A DNA stretch of 64,000 bases from NCBI RefSeq assembly GCF_029893325.1, contig NZ_JARXWL010000004.1, positions 62,001-126,000 of the forward strand, given 5' to 3'. This DNA comes from Enterococcus sp. PF1-24 (lineage in GTDB: Bacteria > Bacillota > Bacilli > Lactobacillales > Enterococcaceae). This document shows, in pieces, positions 17,553 to 25,100 of the stretch. A model generated the notes under the pieces. That model was not told where the DNA came from, did not search any database, and was given only the letters and a program-made list of their open reading frames with translations. How positions within the stretch are numbered: the stretch's first letter is position 1; each line of letters begins with the position of its first letter. Both the position numbers and the translations under genes were made by a program.

Positions 17553-18539
17553 TTACGACAAAATCTCTCCAACATAGGTAATAATCGCAAAACCTTGGCC
17601 TGGTACATACTTATCTGGAAAATGAGTTGGTGATGGAATCACGCTACCAAGTTCTGGCGCGAAATCAGTAATAATTTGTGACGCATAGTAGGATGAACCA
17701 CCACCACCGCCACCACAATTGTATAACGAGGCACTTCCCCCGCCTCCGCCGTAGAAGCCACCGCCTCCGCCGCCAGCCCATTCACTACCATTCCCACCTT
17801 GAGCTAAAGTACCATCGGAACCTTTAAAATAACCTACACTAGATTGACCGTTAGATATTCCGCCAACATCACTACCACCAAAACCAGCATAATTACCACC
17901 TTGAATGCCATCATCACCAACACCAGCTGAACCAGCTGAATATAGCCCCTCATCTATCTGCGTCCAATAACCTACACCACCATCACCACCAGGAGTATCA
18001 CCACCATCAGTGTTACCAGCACCACCACCGCCACCGCCGCCAGCAATCATCAAGCATGAAAAATAATCGCTTACAAGTCGGATATCGGTGGCGCCACCAC
18101 CACCGCCACCACTTTTACTTGAAAGAGGCCCATGATCACCACCACGGCCACCACCATTATAGCCACCGGTTCCACCAACGCCATTGCTCCAACCATCATC
18201 GCCTCTTCTTCCGGTTAAAATAGCAATAGTTTCACCCTCATTCACATACAAAATACCAATAGTATGACCACCGTGGCCACCTAAAGAGCCAGTAGAACCA
18301 TTGCCACCATCTGCGCCCCATAGTTGAATCACATAATAACCAGCTTCTTCCACCAAAAAACCTTGTCCAACATCCATCTGCGAAAAAGCAGTCGATTTTG
18401 CATCTATTTTATTCGTTCTAATTTCAAAATTATAAGATTCCGTTTTAGTATATTTCGCTGAAGTTTGATTGTTAAGTAAAATAGCTAACAAGGAAGTGAA
18501 CACTAAAAATAGCAAAGCTACAATCTTTTTATTTTTCAT
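17553..18539 (-). CDS. Secreted glycine-rich protein (ALK/LTK-type Gly_rich domain)
   Basis: 328 residues. A signal peptide with core IVALLFLVFTSLLAILL is followed by SAKYTKTESYNFEIRTNKID, resembling the processing region of the two TasA-like proteins of this operon. From about residue 60 comes a jelly-roll edge (YYVIQLWGADGGNGSTG) and long glycine runs (GGGGGGATDIR, MIAGGGGGGGAGNTDGG, GGGGGSSYYASQ). This is the pattern of the Gly_rich family first seen in the ALK/LTK receptor ectodomain, where the glycine tracts form a bundle of polyglycine helices. No LPXTG or membrane anchor. Last gene of the operon; ATG at 18539 with AAGGAGG. Probably a matrix or fibre-associated component. Confidence 0.78.
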   Translation of the reverse strand: MKNKKIVALLFLVFTSLLAILLNNQTSAKYTKTESYNFEIRTNKIDAKSTAFSQMDVGQGFLVEEAGYYVIQLWGADGGNGSTGSLGGHGGHTIGILYVNEGETIAILTGRRGDDGWSNGVGGTGGYNGGGRGGDHGPLSSKSGGGGGGATDIRLVSDYFSCLMIAGGGGGGGAGNTDGGDTPGGDGGVGYWTQIDEGLYSAGSAGVGDDGIQGGNYAGFGGSDVGGISNGQSSVGYFKGSDGTLAQGGNGSEWAGGGGGGFYGGGGGSASLYNCGGGGGGSSYYASQIITDFAPELGSVIPSPTHFPDKYVPGQGFAIITYVGEILS

Positions 18540-18581
18540 TTCTAGTTCCTCCTTATAAATTTCAAAACATTCAGTTTATAT

Positions 18582-19079
18582 TCAGTCCACTTGTTCCACC
18601 ATTACATCTAGCCTTAAATCTTGAATGGTTTCAAGCAATACATTTTTTTTTGCTGCACGAACATGAGCAATCACTACATTTTGTTCACCAGGGCCTAAAA
18701 CTACCGACGATTGTTCTAATTTAAAATTAACCTCTTCAGAAGTATTGCTTCCTGCTGGTTCTCCACTCAACTCTACCCGAACAGGCACTTCATTATGATT
18801 CGTCACAAAAAAATAAATTTCCGTACCGATTCCCGACTCTAACCTAATGATGTGCTCTGGTTCTTCTTCTGGAGAAAAGCCATATAACTCAACGCTAACG
18901 TTAAATTCCGCTACTCGAGCATTATTAGAAACCGGTGCACTTTTCGTCACGTATTTACCATAAACTAAGCCCGTTGCTAAGCAACTAGTTATTACCGCTA
19001 ATAGCAACAAACTACGTTTAATTAAAGAAACTTTTTTAAACCTAGGTTGCCGTTTCAATTTGTTAATACGTTTTTCCAA
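18582..19079 (-). CDS. Small SipW-dependent secreted protein (TasA/camelysin-like)
   Basis: 165 residues. A basic N-terminus (KRINKLKRQPRFKK) and hydrophobic core (SLLLLAVITSCLATGLVYG) are followed by KYVTKSAPVSNNARVAEFNV. This matches the KYITK...ARVAKW block of the TasA-like protein at 20478-21179. The mature part is a single beta-rich domain with GIGTEIYFFVTNHNEVPVRV near residue 85, a conserved-looking camelysin/TasA strand. Start is TTG at 19079 with a strong AAAGGAGGT 9 nt upstream. It follows the signal peptidase gene by 34 nt. Likely a minor fibre subunit or regulator of assembly; family placement rests on the signal region and overall size. Confidence 0.72.
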   Translation of the reverse strand: MEKRINKLKRQPRFKKVSLIKRSLLLLAVITSCLATGLVYGKYVTKSAPVSNNARVAEFNVSVELYGFSPEEEPEHIIRLESGIGTEIYFFVTNHNEVPVRVELSGEPAGSNTSEEVNFKLEQSSVVLGPGEQNVVIAHVRAAKKNVLLETIQDLRLDVMVEQVD

Positions 19080-19113
19080 TTAATAAGCACCTCCTTTGTT
19101 AGAATTGAGTCAG

Positions 19114-19590
19114 TTAATCTTTTAAGAATAGCCAGACAAATAAACCGCCTAAAACAAACATAAATAATAGCCCTTGGGTCGTCATTAAAAATTCTTGAAT
19201 TGCGCCAATCAATGGCACCACAAAAATCACTTTACCAACCACATTTTCTTTTAAAATCAAGCCATCATCCGTATTGTTAGCGTCCCCTTTAGTGATATAC
19301 CCTTCAGGTGTAATCTCTAAAATCCGATGAGTAGTATGATAATTACCATCAGTAAACATAATGACATCCTGTGCAGCGTAATCTTCATCCGTTTTAACAA
19401 TAACCAAATCATTAACCGAAATCTCTGGTGCCATACTTCCGGAAATTACCACTGCGCTGGTATAACCAAAAACGGTTGGTACTTGAACGTCAAAGACTTT
19501 CCTTTGAATAATTAAATATAAATTCGTGCCAATAATTGCTACCAATAAGGAAAGAATTATCACGTTTATGAAGCTTTTGATTTTTTTCAT
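19114..19590 (-). CDS. sipW: Signal peptidase I, SipW (ER) type
   Basis: 158-residue membrane signal peptidase. N-terminal anchor (IIGTNLYLIIQR region), catalytic serine in ISGSMAPEISVNDLVIVK near residue 51, and a histidine in YHTTHRILEI near 90 where bacterial-type enzymes have lysine. This Ser/His arrangement is that of B. subtilis SipW and the ER/archaeal peptidases. GDANNTDD supplies the conserved aspartates near 105. A second membrane helix at the C-terminus (GLLFMFVLGGLFVWLFL) is typical. ATG at 19590 with AAGGGGGA upstream. It sits inside the operon of its presumed substrates at 17553, 18582 and 20478. Confidence 0.92.
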   Translation of the reverse strand: MKKIKSFINVIILSLLVAIIGTNLYLIIQRKVFDVQVPTVFGYTSAVVISGSMAPEISVNDLVIVKTDEDYAAQDVIMFTDGNYHTTHRILEITPEGYITKGDANNTDDGLILKENVVGKVIFVVPLIGAIQEFLMTTQGLLFMFVLGGLFVWLFLKD

Positions 19591-19653
19591 ATTTTCAAGG
19601 CTTCCCCCTTTTTCGTTATATGGGATTAATTTATCCGAACTGCTAATTATTAG

Positions 19654-20421
19654 TTAGTCAAGCTCTTGTTGCTTGGTTAATTTTTTCATTAATAGTGCAT
19701 AAAGCAATAAAATTCCTAACAGACTTAAAAATACTGATGACCGTTCACCAGTTTTTGGTAAATTACCACCTTGATTACTACCACCACTGTCTGTTGGTTT
19801 ATCGTTAGTGTTTTCACCATTGCCAGAACTGCCAGATTCCTCTGGTGTTGGCTCATCAGCTTCAGCAATCAACTGAAATTTTAACGAATAATCTAACGGC
19901 CCTTGATAGACAGCTTTTTTACCTAAATCAGTATCTTTTAAATCGTCTTCTTCAAAAAACCAGTACCATTCAACTATGTATGTATTTTTGCCATTCGTTT
20001 GTAGTGAACTACTATCAAATTTGCTAAAAGTTTCCTCAGTAGTCACAAAATTATGTGCATCACCAACAATCCATTTATCGCCATTTTTAATGCGAATTTT
20101 TAACGGAACTTGATGATTATTTGTCGAAGTAATTTGCAAACGGTAATCAATTGCTAGTTTCCCTTGATTGACAATATTAAAAGTACTAACACCTTTTGTT
20201 CCTGGTGCAATAATGAAATCACCATTATCATTTTTAACATGTTCATCAAGATAATTCCCAAATAAATCAATATTCTTTTCTTTAATGATTATTTTTTCTT
20301 CATTAGTAGATTCAATAACAAACATATTCGACGTTTCAGCAACAACAGTAAGGGGATAACTAAAGAGCTGAATCCACATAAATAAAATAGTAAAAATTTT
20401 AGTTTTGCTATTCAGCTTCAT
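19654..20421 (-). CDS. LPXTG-anchored protein with TasA-like domain
   Basis: 255 residues. A conventional signal peptide (core IFTILFMWIQLF, cleavage near VVAETS) lacks the KYxTK motif. The central domain (about 35-190) shares landmarks with the TasA-like protein encoded upstream: FIIAPGTKGVSTFNI versus KVVAPGTTHSYEF, and YIVEWYWFFEEDDLKDTDLG versus YTISWNWPFS...KDTALG. A Ser/Gly/Asn-rich linker (about 195-222) follows, then the sortase signal LPKTGE, a membrane helix (VFLSLLGILLLYALL) and a basic tail. It would be covalently joined to peptidoglycan by a housekeeping sortase. ATG at 20421, GAGGGG upstream. Probable wall-anchoring subunit of the fibre; the role is inference. Confidence 0.85.
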   Translation of the reverse strand: MKLNSKTKIFTILFMWIQLFSYPLTVVAETSNMFVIESTNEEKIIIKEKNIDLFGNYLDEHVKNDNGDFIIAPGTKGVSTFNIVNQGKLAIDYRLQITSTNNHQVPLKIRIKNGDKWIVGDAHNFVTTEETFSKFDSSSLQTNGKNTYIVEWYWFFEEDDLKDTDLGKKAVYQGPLDYSLKFQLIAEADEPTPEESGSSGNGENTNDKPTDSGGSNQGGNLPKTGERSSVFLSLLGILLLYALLMKKLTKQQELD

Positions 20422-20477
20422 GTTATCCCCTCTTTCCTGTCTTGCTAATTCTTCAAATTATGTTCATTTACGATAAA

Positions 20478-21179
20478 TTAATCAATTTGAACAGCTTTCA
20501 TTGCTGCAGTTAAATTAATTTCAAGGTCAGCATCAATTGCTGCTAAACCTAAAGCTGTGTCTTTTTCATCAGTTGCTTCATCCGTAGAAAATGGCCAATT
20601 CCAGCTAATTGTATATTTTGTATTCTCTGATGAAGCTACTTCACCAGGACCATAAACAAGCGCATTAGCAGAATCATTCATAGCTGCGATTAAATCATCC
20701 AAAGAAACATCAGTTACAACAGTTGTATCTACTCCACCAGATGTTGTTACTAAAGTGAATAGTAATGGATAATAATTGTTCCAGTCACCTGTGTATTCCC
20801 CAGTAACCTCAAATTCCATACGATAAGCAACTTCTGGTGCAGAACCTGTTAGAGCTGGTGAAAATTCATAACTATGCGTTGTTCCTGGCGCAACAACTTT
20901 ATCACCATCAGCACTTTTCACTGAGTTTTCACCACTATATGAAGCTGTATCATCTGTCGCATAAGCATCTTTAAACAAATCTAATTCCATCGTAGCACCT
21001 TCAAACCATTTGGCAACACGAGCTGTTTCAGTAACTTCATCACTTTTAGTAATGTATTTAGCTCGAGTATTACTTAAAACATTCACCCCTAGTAACAGCA
21101 GCGCTACCAACACAAGTAACAGACCTAATTTATTTTGTTTCTTTTTCCGTTTGTTTTCCATAAGACTTTTTCTTTCCAT
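20478..21179 (-). CDS. TasA/camelysin-like major fibre protein (SipW-dependent)
   Basis: 233 residues. A lysine-rich N-terminus and hydrophobic core (GLLLVLVALLLLGVNVL) are followed by SNTRAKYITKSDEVTETARVAKWFEGA, written here in part only: KYITK then ARVAKW. The mature beta-rich domain has VVAPGTTHSYEFSP near residue 95, VAYRMEFEVTGEYTG near 115, and YTISWNWPFSTDEATDEKD near 190. The pattern matches SipW-dependent TasA/CalY-type proteins, which assemble into extracellular fibres by strand exchange. Start ATG at 21179 (GGGAGG 7 nt upstream); the open frame to 21299 has no ribosome site. First gene of the five-gene operon, as expected for the major subunit. Confidence 0.82.
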   Translation of the reverse strand: MERKSLMENKRKKKQNKLGLLLVLVALLLLGVNVLSNTRAKYITKSDEVTETARVAKWFEGATMELDLFKDAYATDDTASYSGENSVKSADGDKVVAPGTTHSYEFSPALTGSAPEVAYRMEFEVTGEYTGDWNNYYPLLFTLVTTSGGVDTTVVTDVSLDDLIAAMNDSANALVYGPGEVASSENTKYTISWNWPFSTDEATDEKDTALGLAAIDADLEINLTAAMKAVQID

Positions 21180-21637
21180 AAAAAGTCCTCCCTTCAATCT
21201 TTTTCGAAACCATCTATAATGCAACCTATCGTTTTCGGAATAGCTATAAAGTAACAAAAACAACAAACTTACAGACGAATCCCAGAGTAACAATACCATA
21301 TGTCTACAACCAAAATAAATAGTTGCATACGTTCTTTAATAAAAATGTAACATTTGTAAACACTTCACAAAAAAGCGAATAAACAAGCTTAAAATCAACT
21401 ATAACGACTAACAACCCAATATAACCATATACTTTAGCTACGATAAAACATATTATACTTTAGTTATTTATTATCTTTATAAAACAAAAGAATATCTATT
21501 GCTAAAAGAAAACAAAATAACAATTCAATATCCATAAAATTATTTACTTTTTTTAACAAAAGATGTAAAATCAGAAACAAGCAATACAGATTCCTGAAAA
21601 AAATAGTATAAACATTACGATTATAAGGAGAATAAAA
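21180..21637. other. Long AT-rich divergent intergenic region
   Basis: 458 bases with no gene. It must hold the promoter of the fibre operon (leftward) and of the CPBP-like gene (rightward), but I could not fix either by consensus. One structured site stands out: AAATGTAACATTT (21343-21355), a 6-bp inverted repeat, within a TTTACAAATGTTACA-like context on the reverse strand, possibly an operator. The leader of about 100-200 nt before the first fibre gene is long enough for regulation. Confidence 0.45.
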
Positions 21638-22303
21638 ATGAAACCCACTAACACTAACACTGCCACCACCACGGTTGCGCCCATAGAATTTTTATGGCTA
21701 GGTTTATATGCATTTGCAGGTTTTGCGTTGGAATGGCTATTAAGTTTAGTAGTAAATATTTTCAGTAAAGAACCTTTGAACAAAAATATAACTTTATTAC
21801 TCACTGCAATCTTATGGCTAGGCGCTTTTTCGTTTCTTTATTTATATACTAAAAAGAAATTCAATTTCGATATTTTCACGTTTAAAGTTCATCTATCTAA
21901 AGATAAATTAATTTTTATCGGCGGGCTAATTTTAATTACCATTATCATTACTTGCTTTGGTTTCGGTGGTTTTAAACCTTGGATAGAATATCATAGCTTG
22001 GATAAAAAACTAGCGACTTATTTATTGCAAGTTCTCTATTATTTTGCCGAATCTTTATTGATTGTTTTAACCATCGCTTTAGGGCAACACTTTTTTGAAG
22101 AACAATTTCGTTTAAGCGCTAAGCTACCTAGCGGCGGTTTATTTTTAGCATTAACTTGGGGCCTGATGCACTTTTTCTTACAAGGAATTTCTGGCGGATT
22201 TTATGCGATGTTCTTCGCTTTAATCGCGGGTACGATTTACGTGGTTTGTAAAAAAGATTTTCCCTTAAGCTATCTGTTTATCGCAATCGCTTTTATTTTG
22301 TAA
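21638..22303 (+). CDS. CPBP-like intramembrane protease family protein
   Basis: 221-residue membrane protein with about seven helices. A weak CPBP signature is present: GQHFFEEQFRLSAKL (EExxR) near residue 148 and WGLMHFFLQG (a histidine on the next helix) near 175. The second-histidine motif is not obvious, so this may be an inactive or divergent member. ATG at 21638 with AAGGAGA upstream. Monocistronic, divergent from the fibre operon and followed by a terminator. It could be unrelated to the fibres. Function unknown. Confidence 0.6.
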   Translation: MKPTNTNTATTTVAPIEFLWLGLYAFAGFALEWLLSLVVNIFSKEPLNKNITLLLTAILWLGAFSFLYLYTKKKFNFDIFTFKVHLSKDKLIFIGGLILITIIITCFGFGGFKPWIEYHSLDKKLATYLLQVLYYFAESLLIVLTIALGQHFFEEQFRLSAKLPSGGLFLALTWGLMHFFLQGISGGFYAMFFALIAGTIYVVCKKDFPLSYLFIAIAFIL

Positions 22304-22310
22304 TAACCAC

Positions 22311-22347
22311 AAAAACACCGACAATTTAAAAAATGTCGGTGTTTTTT
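22311..22347 (+). terminator. Terminator
   Basis: AAAAACACCGACA pairs with TGTCGGTGTTTTT, then T-run; shared with the convergent serine hydrolase gene. Confidence 0.85.
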
Positions 22348-22358
22348 TAGTTATCTGT

Positions 22359-23333
22359 TTATCTTGCAAAAACTGGTTCAATCAATTCTTTGATTAATTT
22401 CAAACGGTCGCCGGCATTTTCTGCAAAAAGTGCGTTGATTGCTACAACTAATTTTTGCTGACGATTAAAGTAAATCACGTTGCCACCATCCCCCATTGCA
22501 GCAGCTGAGTTTTGATTCAACACCCACCATAAATAGCCATAATCTAAGCGCATTTCTTCCCAACGACTATGAGTGCTTGTGCTTTCCGTTAACCAAACGG
22601 AAGAAATCAGTTGCTGCCCTTGCCAAAGCCCTTCATTTAAAAAGAGTTGTCCGATTTTCGCCATATCTCGTGCGGTTAAACTCAAGCCCCAGCCAGCGGT
22701 CTGAACACCTTGTTGATTAGTCACCCAACCACTAATGGTCGTCGCTGCATTAAAAGCCATTTGCTCTTCTTGATTTTTAAAGTGTAGGCTTTTTTCAACC
22801 GTGATTCCTAAAGGGGTAAATAAATTTTCGCAAGCAAAATCCAACACTGATTTTCCTGTACTGCGAACCAGAATCGCCGATAAAATATCCGGTCCTATTA
22901 GTGGCGTATAATTAAACTTACCGACCTCATCTTTACCAGCTAATAAATCCAAAGTAAACCGTACAGAATCATCACTTGTAAAATATTCAAGATAAGGCGG
23001 CATTTCAAATTTATAAGGTACCGTCATGGTTAGCAAATCTTCAATAGTAATTTTTTTAATTCCTTCATCTTCAGGAGCAACTGCGTATTCAGGAAAAAAA
23101 CTCAAAATTGGTCGTTGAATATTTTCAAGATAGCCTTTATCAAGCGCAATCCCCACCAATAGTGAAATCATGCTTTTAGTGACCGAATAAACGTGAACTG
23201 GACTAGTTGCTGTTCCTTGATTAAAATATTTTTCATATTGCAATTGATTATCCTGATAGACAACCAAACCAACCAGATTTTCACTATTTTCTGCTAAATG
23301 CGCCTCTAAATTCGCTAAGTTTTTTTGATTCAT
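22359..23333 (-). CDS. Serine hydrolase, beta-lactamase (class C/PBP-like) family
   Basis: 324-residue protein of the beta-lactamase/transpeptidase-like fold. The SxxK nucleophile motif is in VYSVTKSMISLLVG near residue 53. A YxN-like tyrosine follows in FNYTPLIGPDILS near 145, and a late AMGDGGNVIYF segment near 286 corresponds to the third motif region. No signal peptide, so probably cytosolic; esterase, DD-peptidase-like or unknown hydrolase activity. The ATG at 23333 has GAGGTG 8 nt upstream. It follows the MerR regulator gene by 48 nt on the same strand and is probably controlled by it. Confidence 0.85.
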   Translation of the reverse strand: MNQKNLANLEAHLAENSENLVGLVVYQDNQLQYEKYFNQGTATSPVHVYSVTKSMISLLVGIALDKGYLENIQRPILSFFPEYAVAPEDEGIKKITIEDLLTMTVPYKFEMPPYLEYFTSDDSVRFTLDLLAGKDEVGKFNYTPLIGPDILSAILVRSTGKSVLDFACENLFTPLGITVEKSLHFKNQEEQMAFNAATTISGWVTNQQGVQTAGWGLSLTARDMAKIGQLFLNEGLWQGQQLISSVWLTESTSTHSRWEEMRLDYGYLWWVLNQNSAAAMGDGGNVIYFNRQQKLVVAINALFAENAGDRLKLIKELIEPVFAR

Positions 23334-23381
23334 AGATAAACACCTCATTCTTTTTTCTTGGGTAGACGTTAAAGAATAAAG

Positions 23382-24206
23382 TTATTGCTTTTTGACAGGA
23401 TAATAAATTTCGGTAATCAACTCATTTTCGCAGGTAACTTCTGAAGGGTCCACTACATAGACTTCATAAAGAGCGCCATTACTTTGATAACCTGCTTCTT
23501 CTGCATATTTTCTTTGCTTTGCATAGACATCAACTAAATTAGCATAGGCACCTTGCAAGCGCGTCTTTAAACATTTCCCTGGCTGAAAAAGCCTTGTTGT
23601 CCCCGGCAAAGTTTCCTTAACAGGAATCGCAAATTCTGTATCTAAACCAGCTTCGCTAAATTCTTGGCTATGAAAAAGAACCATTGGTGGCGCTGCAATG
23701 CTTAATTGCTCTCGTTGGATTTTTTCAAATAATTCCCCAAAATATTGACTATAAGCCTGCGAAAATGCTTCTTCTTTCACCATTTCCCGCACGGATAACA
23801 ATGTTAATGTCGGCGCTTCGACTATCTGAACAGGAATTTTTTCCAAATAATTCATGAAAGGCTGCCCATGTTGCAAATTGCTTAAATCCGCATCCAGCTG
23901 TTGCAGCTTATTTTCCAATTTAGAAATATTTTCGGCTAACGTGGCTTTTTTCATCTCTAAAGCTATCAGTAACTTTTCTGCTTGTTGTTTGTCAGTATTC
24001 AGTAAATCTTTAATTTCTTCTAAAGAAAACTGATAATTTTTCAAACGATTAATAAATAGCATCCGCTCCAGCTGGTCAATCGCATAATAGCGATAACCAT
24101 TTTCTTGATTGACTTCAGCTGGCGTAATCAAGCCGATTTTCGCATAGTACCGCAATGTTTTAGTCGAGACTTTACAAATCCTTGAAAATTCACCAATTGA
24201 TAACAC
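23382..24206 (-). CDS. MerR-family regulator with GyrI-like effector domain
   Basis: 274 residues. MerR winged helix at the N-terminus (LSIGEFSRICKVSTKTLRYY then IGLITPAEV), a coiled-coil dimerisation helix (about 75-120), and a C-terminal GyrI/BmrR-type small-molecule domain (about 125-274) with VQIVEAPTLTLLSVRE and the final NELITEIYYPVKK. Start is GTG at 24206: GGAGG lies 6 nt upstream and the MerR domain begins there; the longer frame to 24251 adds residues that do not fit. It may sense a lipophilic compound and control the hydrolase gene downstream. Confidence 0.85.
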   Translation of the reverse strand: MLSIGEFSRICKVSTKTLRYYAKIGLITPAEVNQENGYRYYAIDQLERMLFINRLKNYQFSLEEIKDLLNTDKQQAEKLLIALEMKKATLAENISKLENKLQQLDADLSNLQHGQPFMNYLEKIPVQIVEAPTLTLLSVREMVKEEAFSQAYSQYFGELFEKIQREQLSIAAPPMVLFHSQEFSEAGLDTEFAIPVKETLPGTTRLFQPGKCLKTRLQGAYANLVDVYAKQRKYAEEAGYQSNGALYEVYVVDPSEVTCENELITEIYYPVKKQ

Positions 24207-24326
24207 AAAAATCCTCCTTATTTTCAACGTAAATCCCAAGTTACTCTTCATCCTACAGTTTGCCCTAAGGTCAAAGTCAAGCCTTCATCATAAAAAGCGT
24301 TTCTTCATTCAGAAATGCCACTTTAT

Positions 24327-24851
24327 TCACCCAAATACACTCCTTATAGATAGCGGCGAACATTTTAAGTATTCTTCACCAAATTCCGCGATACACCAAC
24401 GCTCTTCCGAAAGAATTAACCAATGGGTAGTTAATTGAAAAATCACTAACGCAACCAATAAAACCACTGATTTAGTTAATAAAACACAGCCTAAAAAATA
24501 GCTAAAATAAGCTAAATACATAGGATTGCGAGAGATTTTATAAATGCCTTGCGTATTGATTCCTGAAGCTGCTGGTTTTGCAAAAGCTAGCGTAGACATT
24601 ACTAATAATAGGATACCGATTAAATAAATAAAACCGGCAATTATCACTAACGGCAGTTGCCATTCAACCTTTAACAACACTGGATACAAAATCAAAAAAA
24701 TATTTGAAAGCTGATAAAAAATATGTGCTATTTTTTCATTACCTTCAGTTGGCGGAAAAAACGCCGCCCGTTTGACCGCTGCTTGATTTACTAAACTAAG
24801 TAACGTAAATCTTATAACAAAAAGTGGTATCATCAATAAAATGCCGTTCAT
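24327..24851 (-). CDS. Isoprenylcysteine carboxyl methyltransferase-family membrane protein
   Basis: 174 residues, about five membrane helices. The family motif is clear: GIYKISRNPMYLAYFSYFLG near residue 105 and SEERWCIAEFGEEYLKC near 148, the cofactor-binding end of ICMT/phospholipid methyltransferase-like proteins. In bacteria these usually have unknown substrates. ATG at 24851. Monocistronic, separated from the MerR gene by about 120 nt. Confidence 0.75.
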   Translation of the reverse strand: MNGILLMIPLFVIRFTLLSLVNQAAVKRAAFFPPTEGNEKIAHIFYQLSNIFLILYPVLLKVEWQLPLVIIAGFIYLIGILLLVMSTLAFAKPAASGINTQGIYKISRNPMYLAYFSYFLGCVLLTKSVVLLVALVIFQLTTHWLILSEERWCIAEFGEEYLKCSPLSIRSVFG

Positions 24852-24949
24852 TTTTCAGCCTCGTTTACTTAATTTTTCTTTACTCTTAGTTTAACAGATT
24901 ATTCCACCGACACCTATACAATTACTCAACAAAAAAAGTTGCCTTTCAT

Positions 24950-24978
24950 TTGACATCTTGAAAAACAAGTTCGATAAT
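24950..24978 (+). promoter_or_regulatory. Promoter of the fluoride-riboswitch transcript
   Basis: TTGACA (24950-24955), 17-nt spacer, GATAAT (24973-24978), placing the start just before the riboswitch. Confidence 0.75.
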
Positions 24979-24990
24979 AACTTTATAAAT

Positions 24991-25064
24991 AACACGGGAA
25001 TGAAGTTCTCCCACAGACTCATCTGAAACCGCAAACGCTGATGACTTCTACCACTTTCTTTAAG
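24991..25064 (+). promoter_or_regulatory. Fluoride riboswitch (crcB motif)
   Basis: The sequence carries the fluoride-riboswitch hallmarks: GGGAATGAAGTTCTCCC (25 nt after the -10), an ACTCATCTGAAACC hairpin loop, and CGCTGATGACTTCTACC (25034-25050). It lies directly upstream of a CLC-type fluoride exporter gene, the classic target. The following TAGAGGTCATTTTTTAT (about 25069-25085) can pair with GATGACTTCTA and end in a T-run, giving the terminator arm. Confidence 0.9.
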
Positions 25065-25100
25065 TGTGTAGAGGTCATTTTTTATAGGAGGAATTTAATA

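Noticed and set aside
17690-18330. Repetitive CCACCA/CCGCCA sequence as a DNA repeat array
   Set aside because: It is the coding complement of glycine codons in one open secreted protein; the repetition is in the amino acids.
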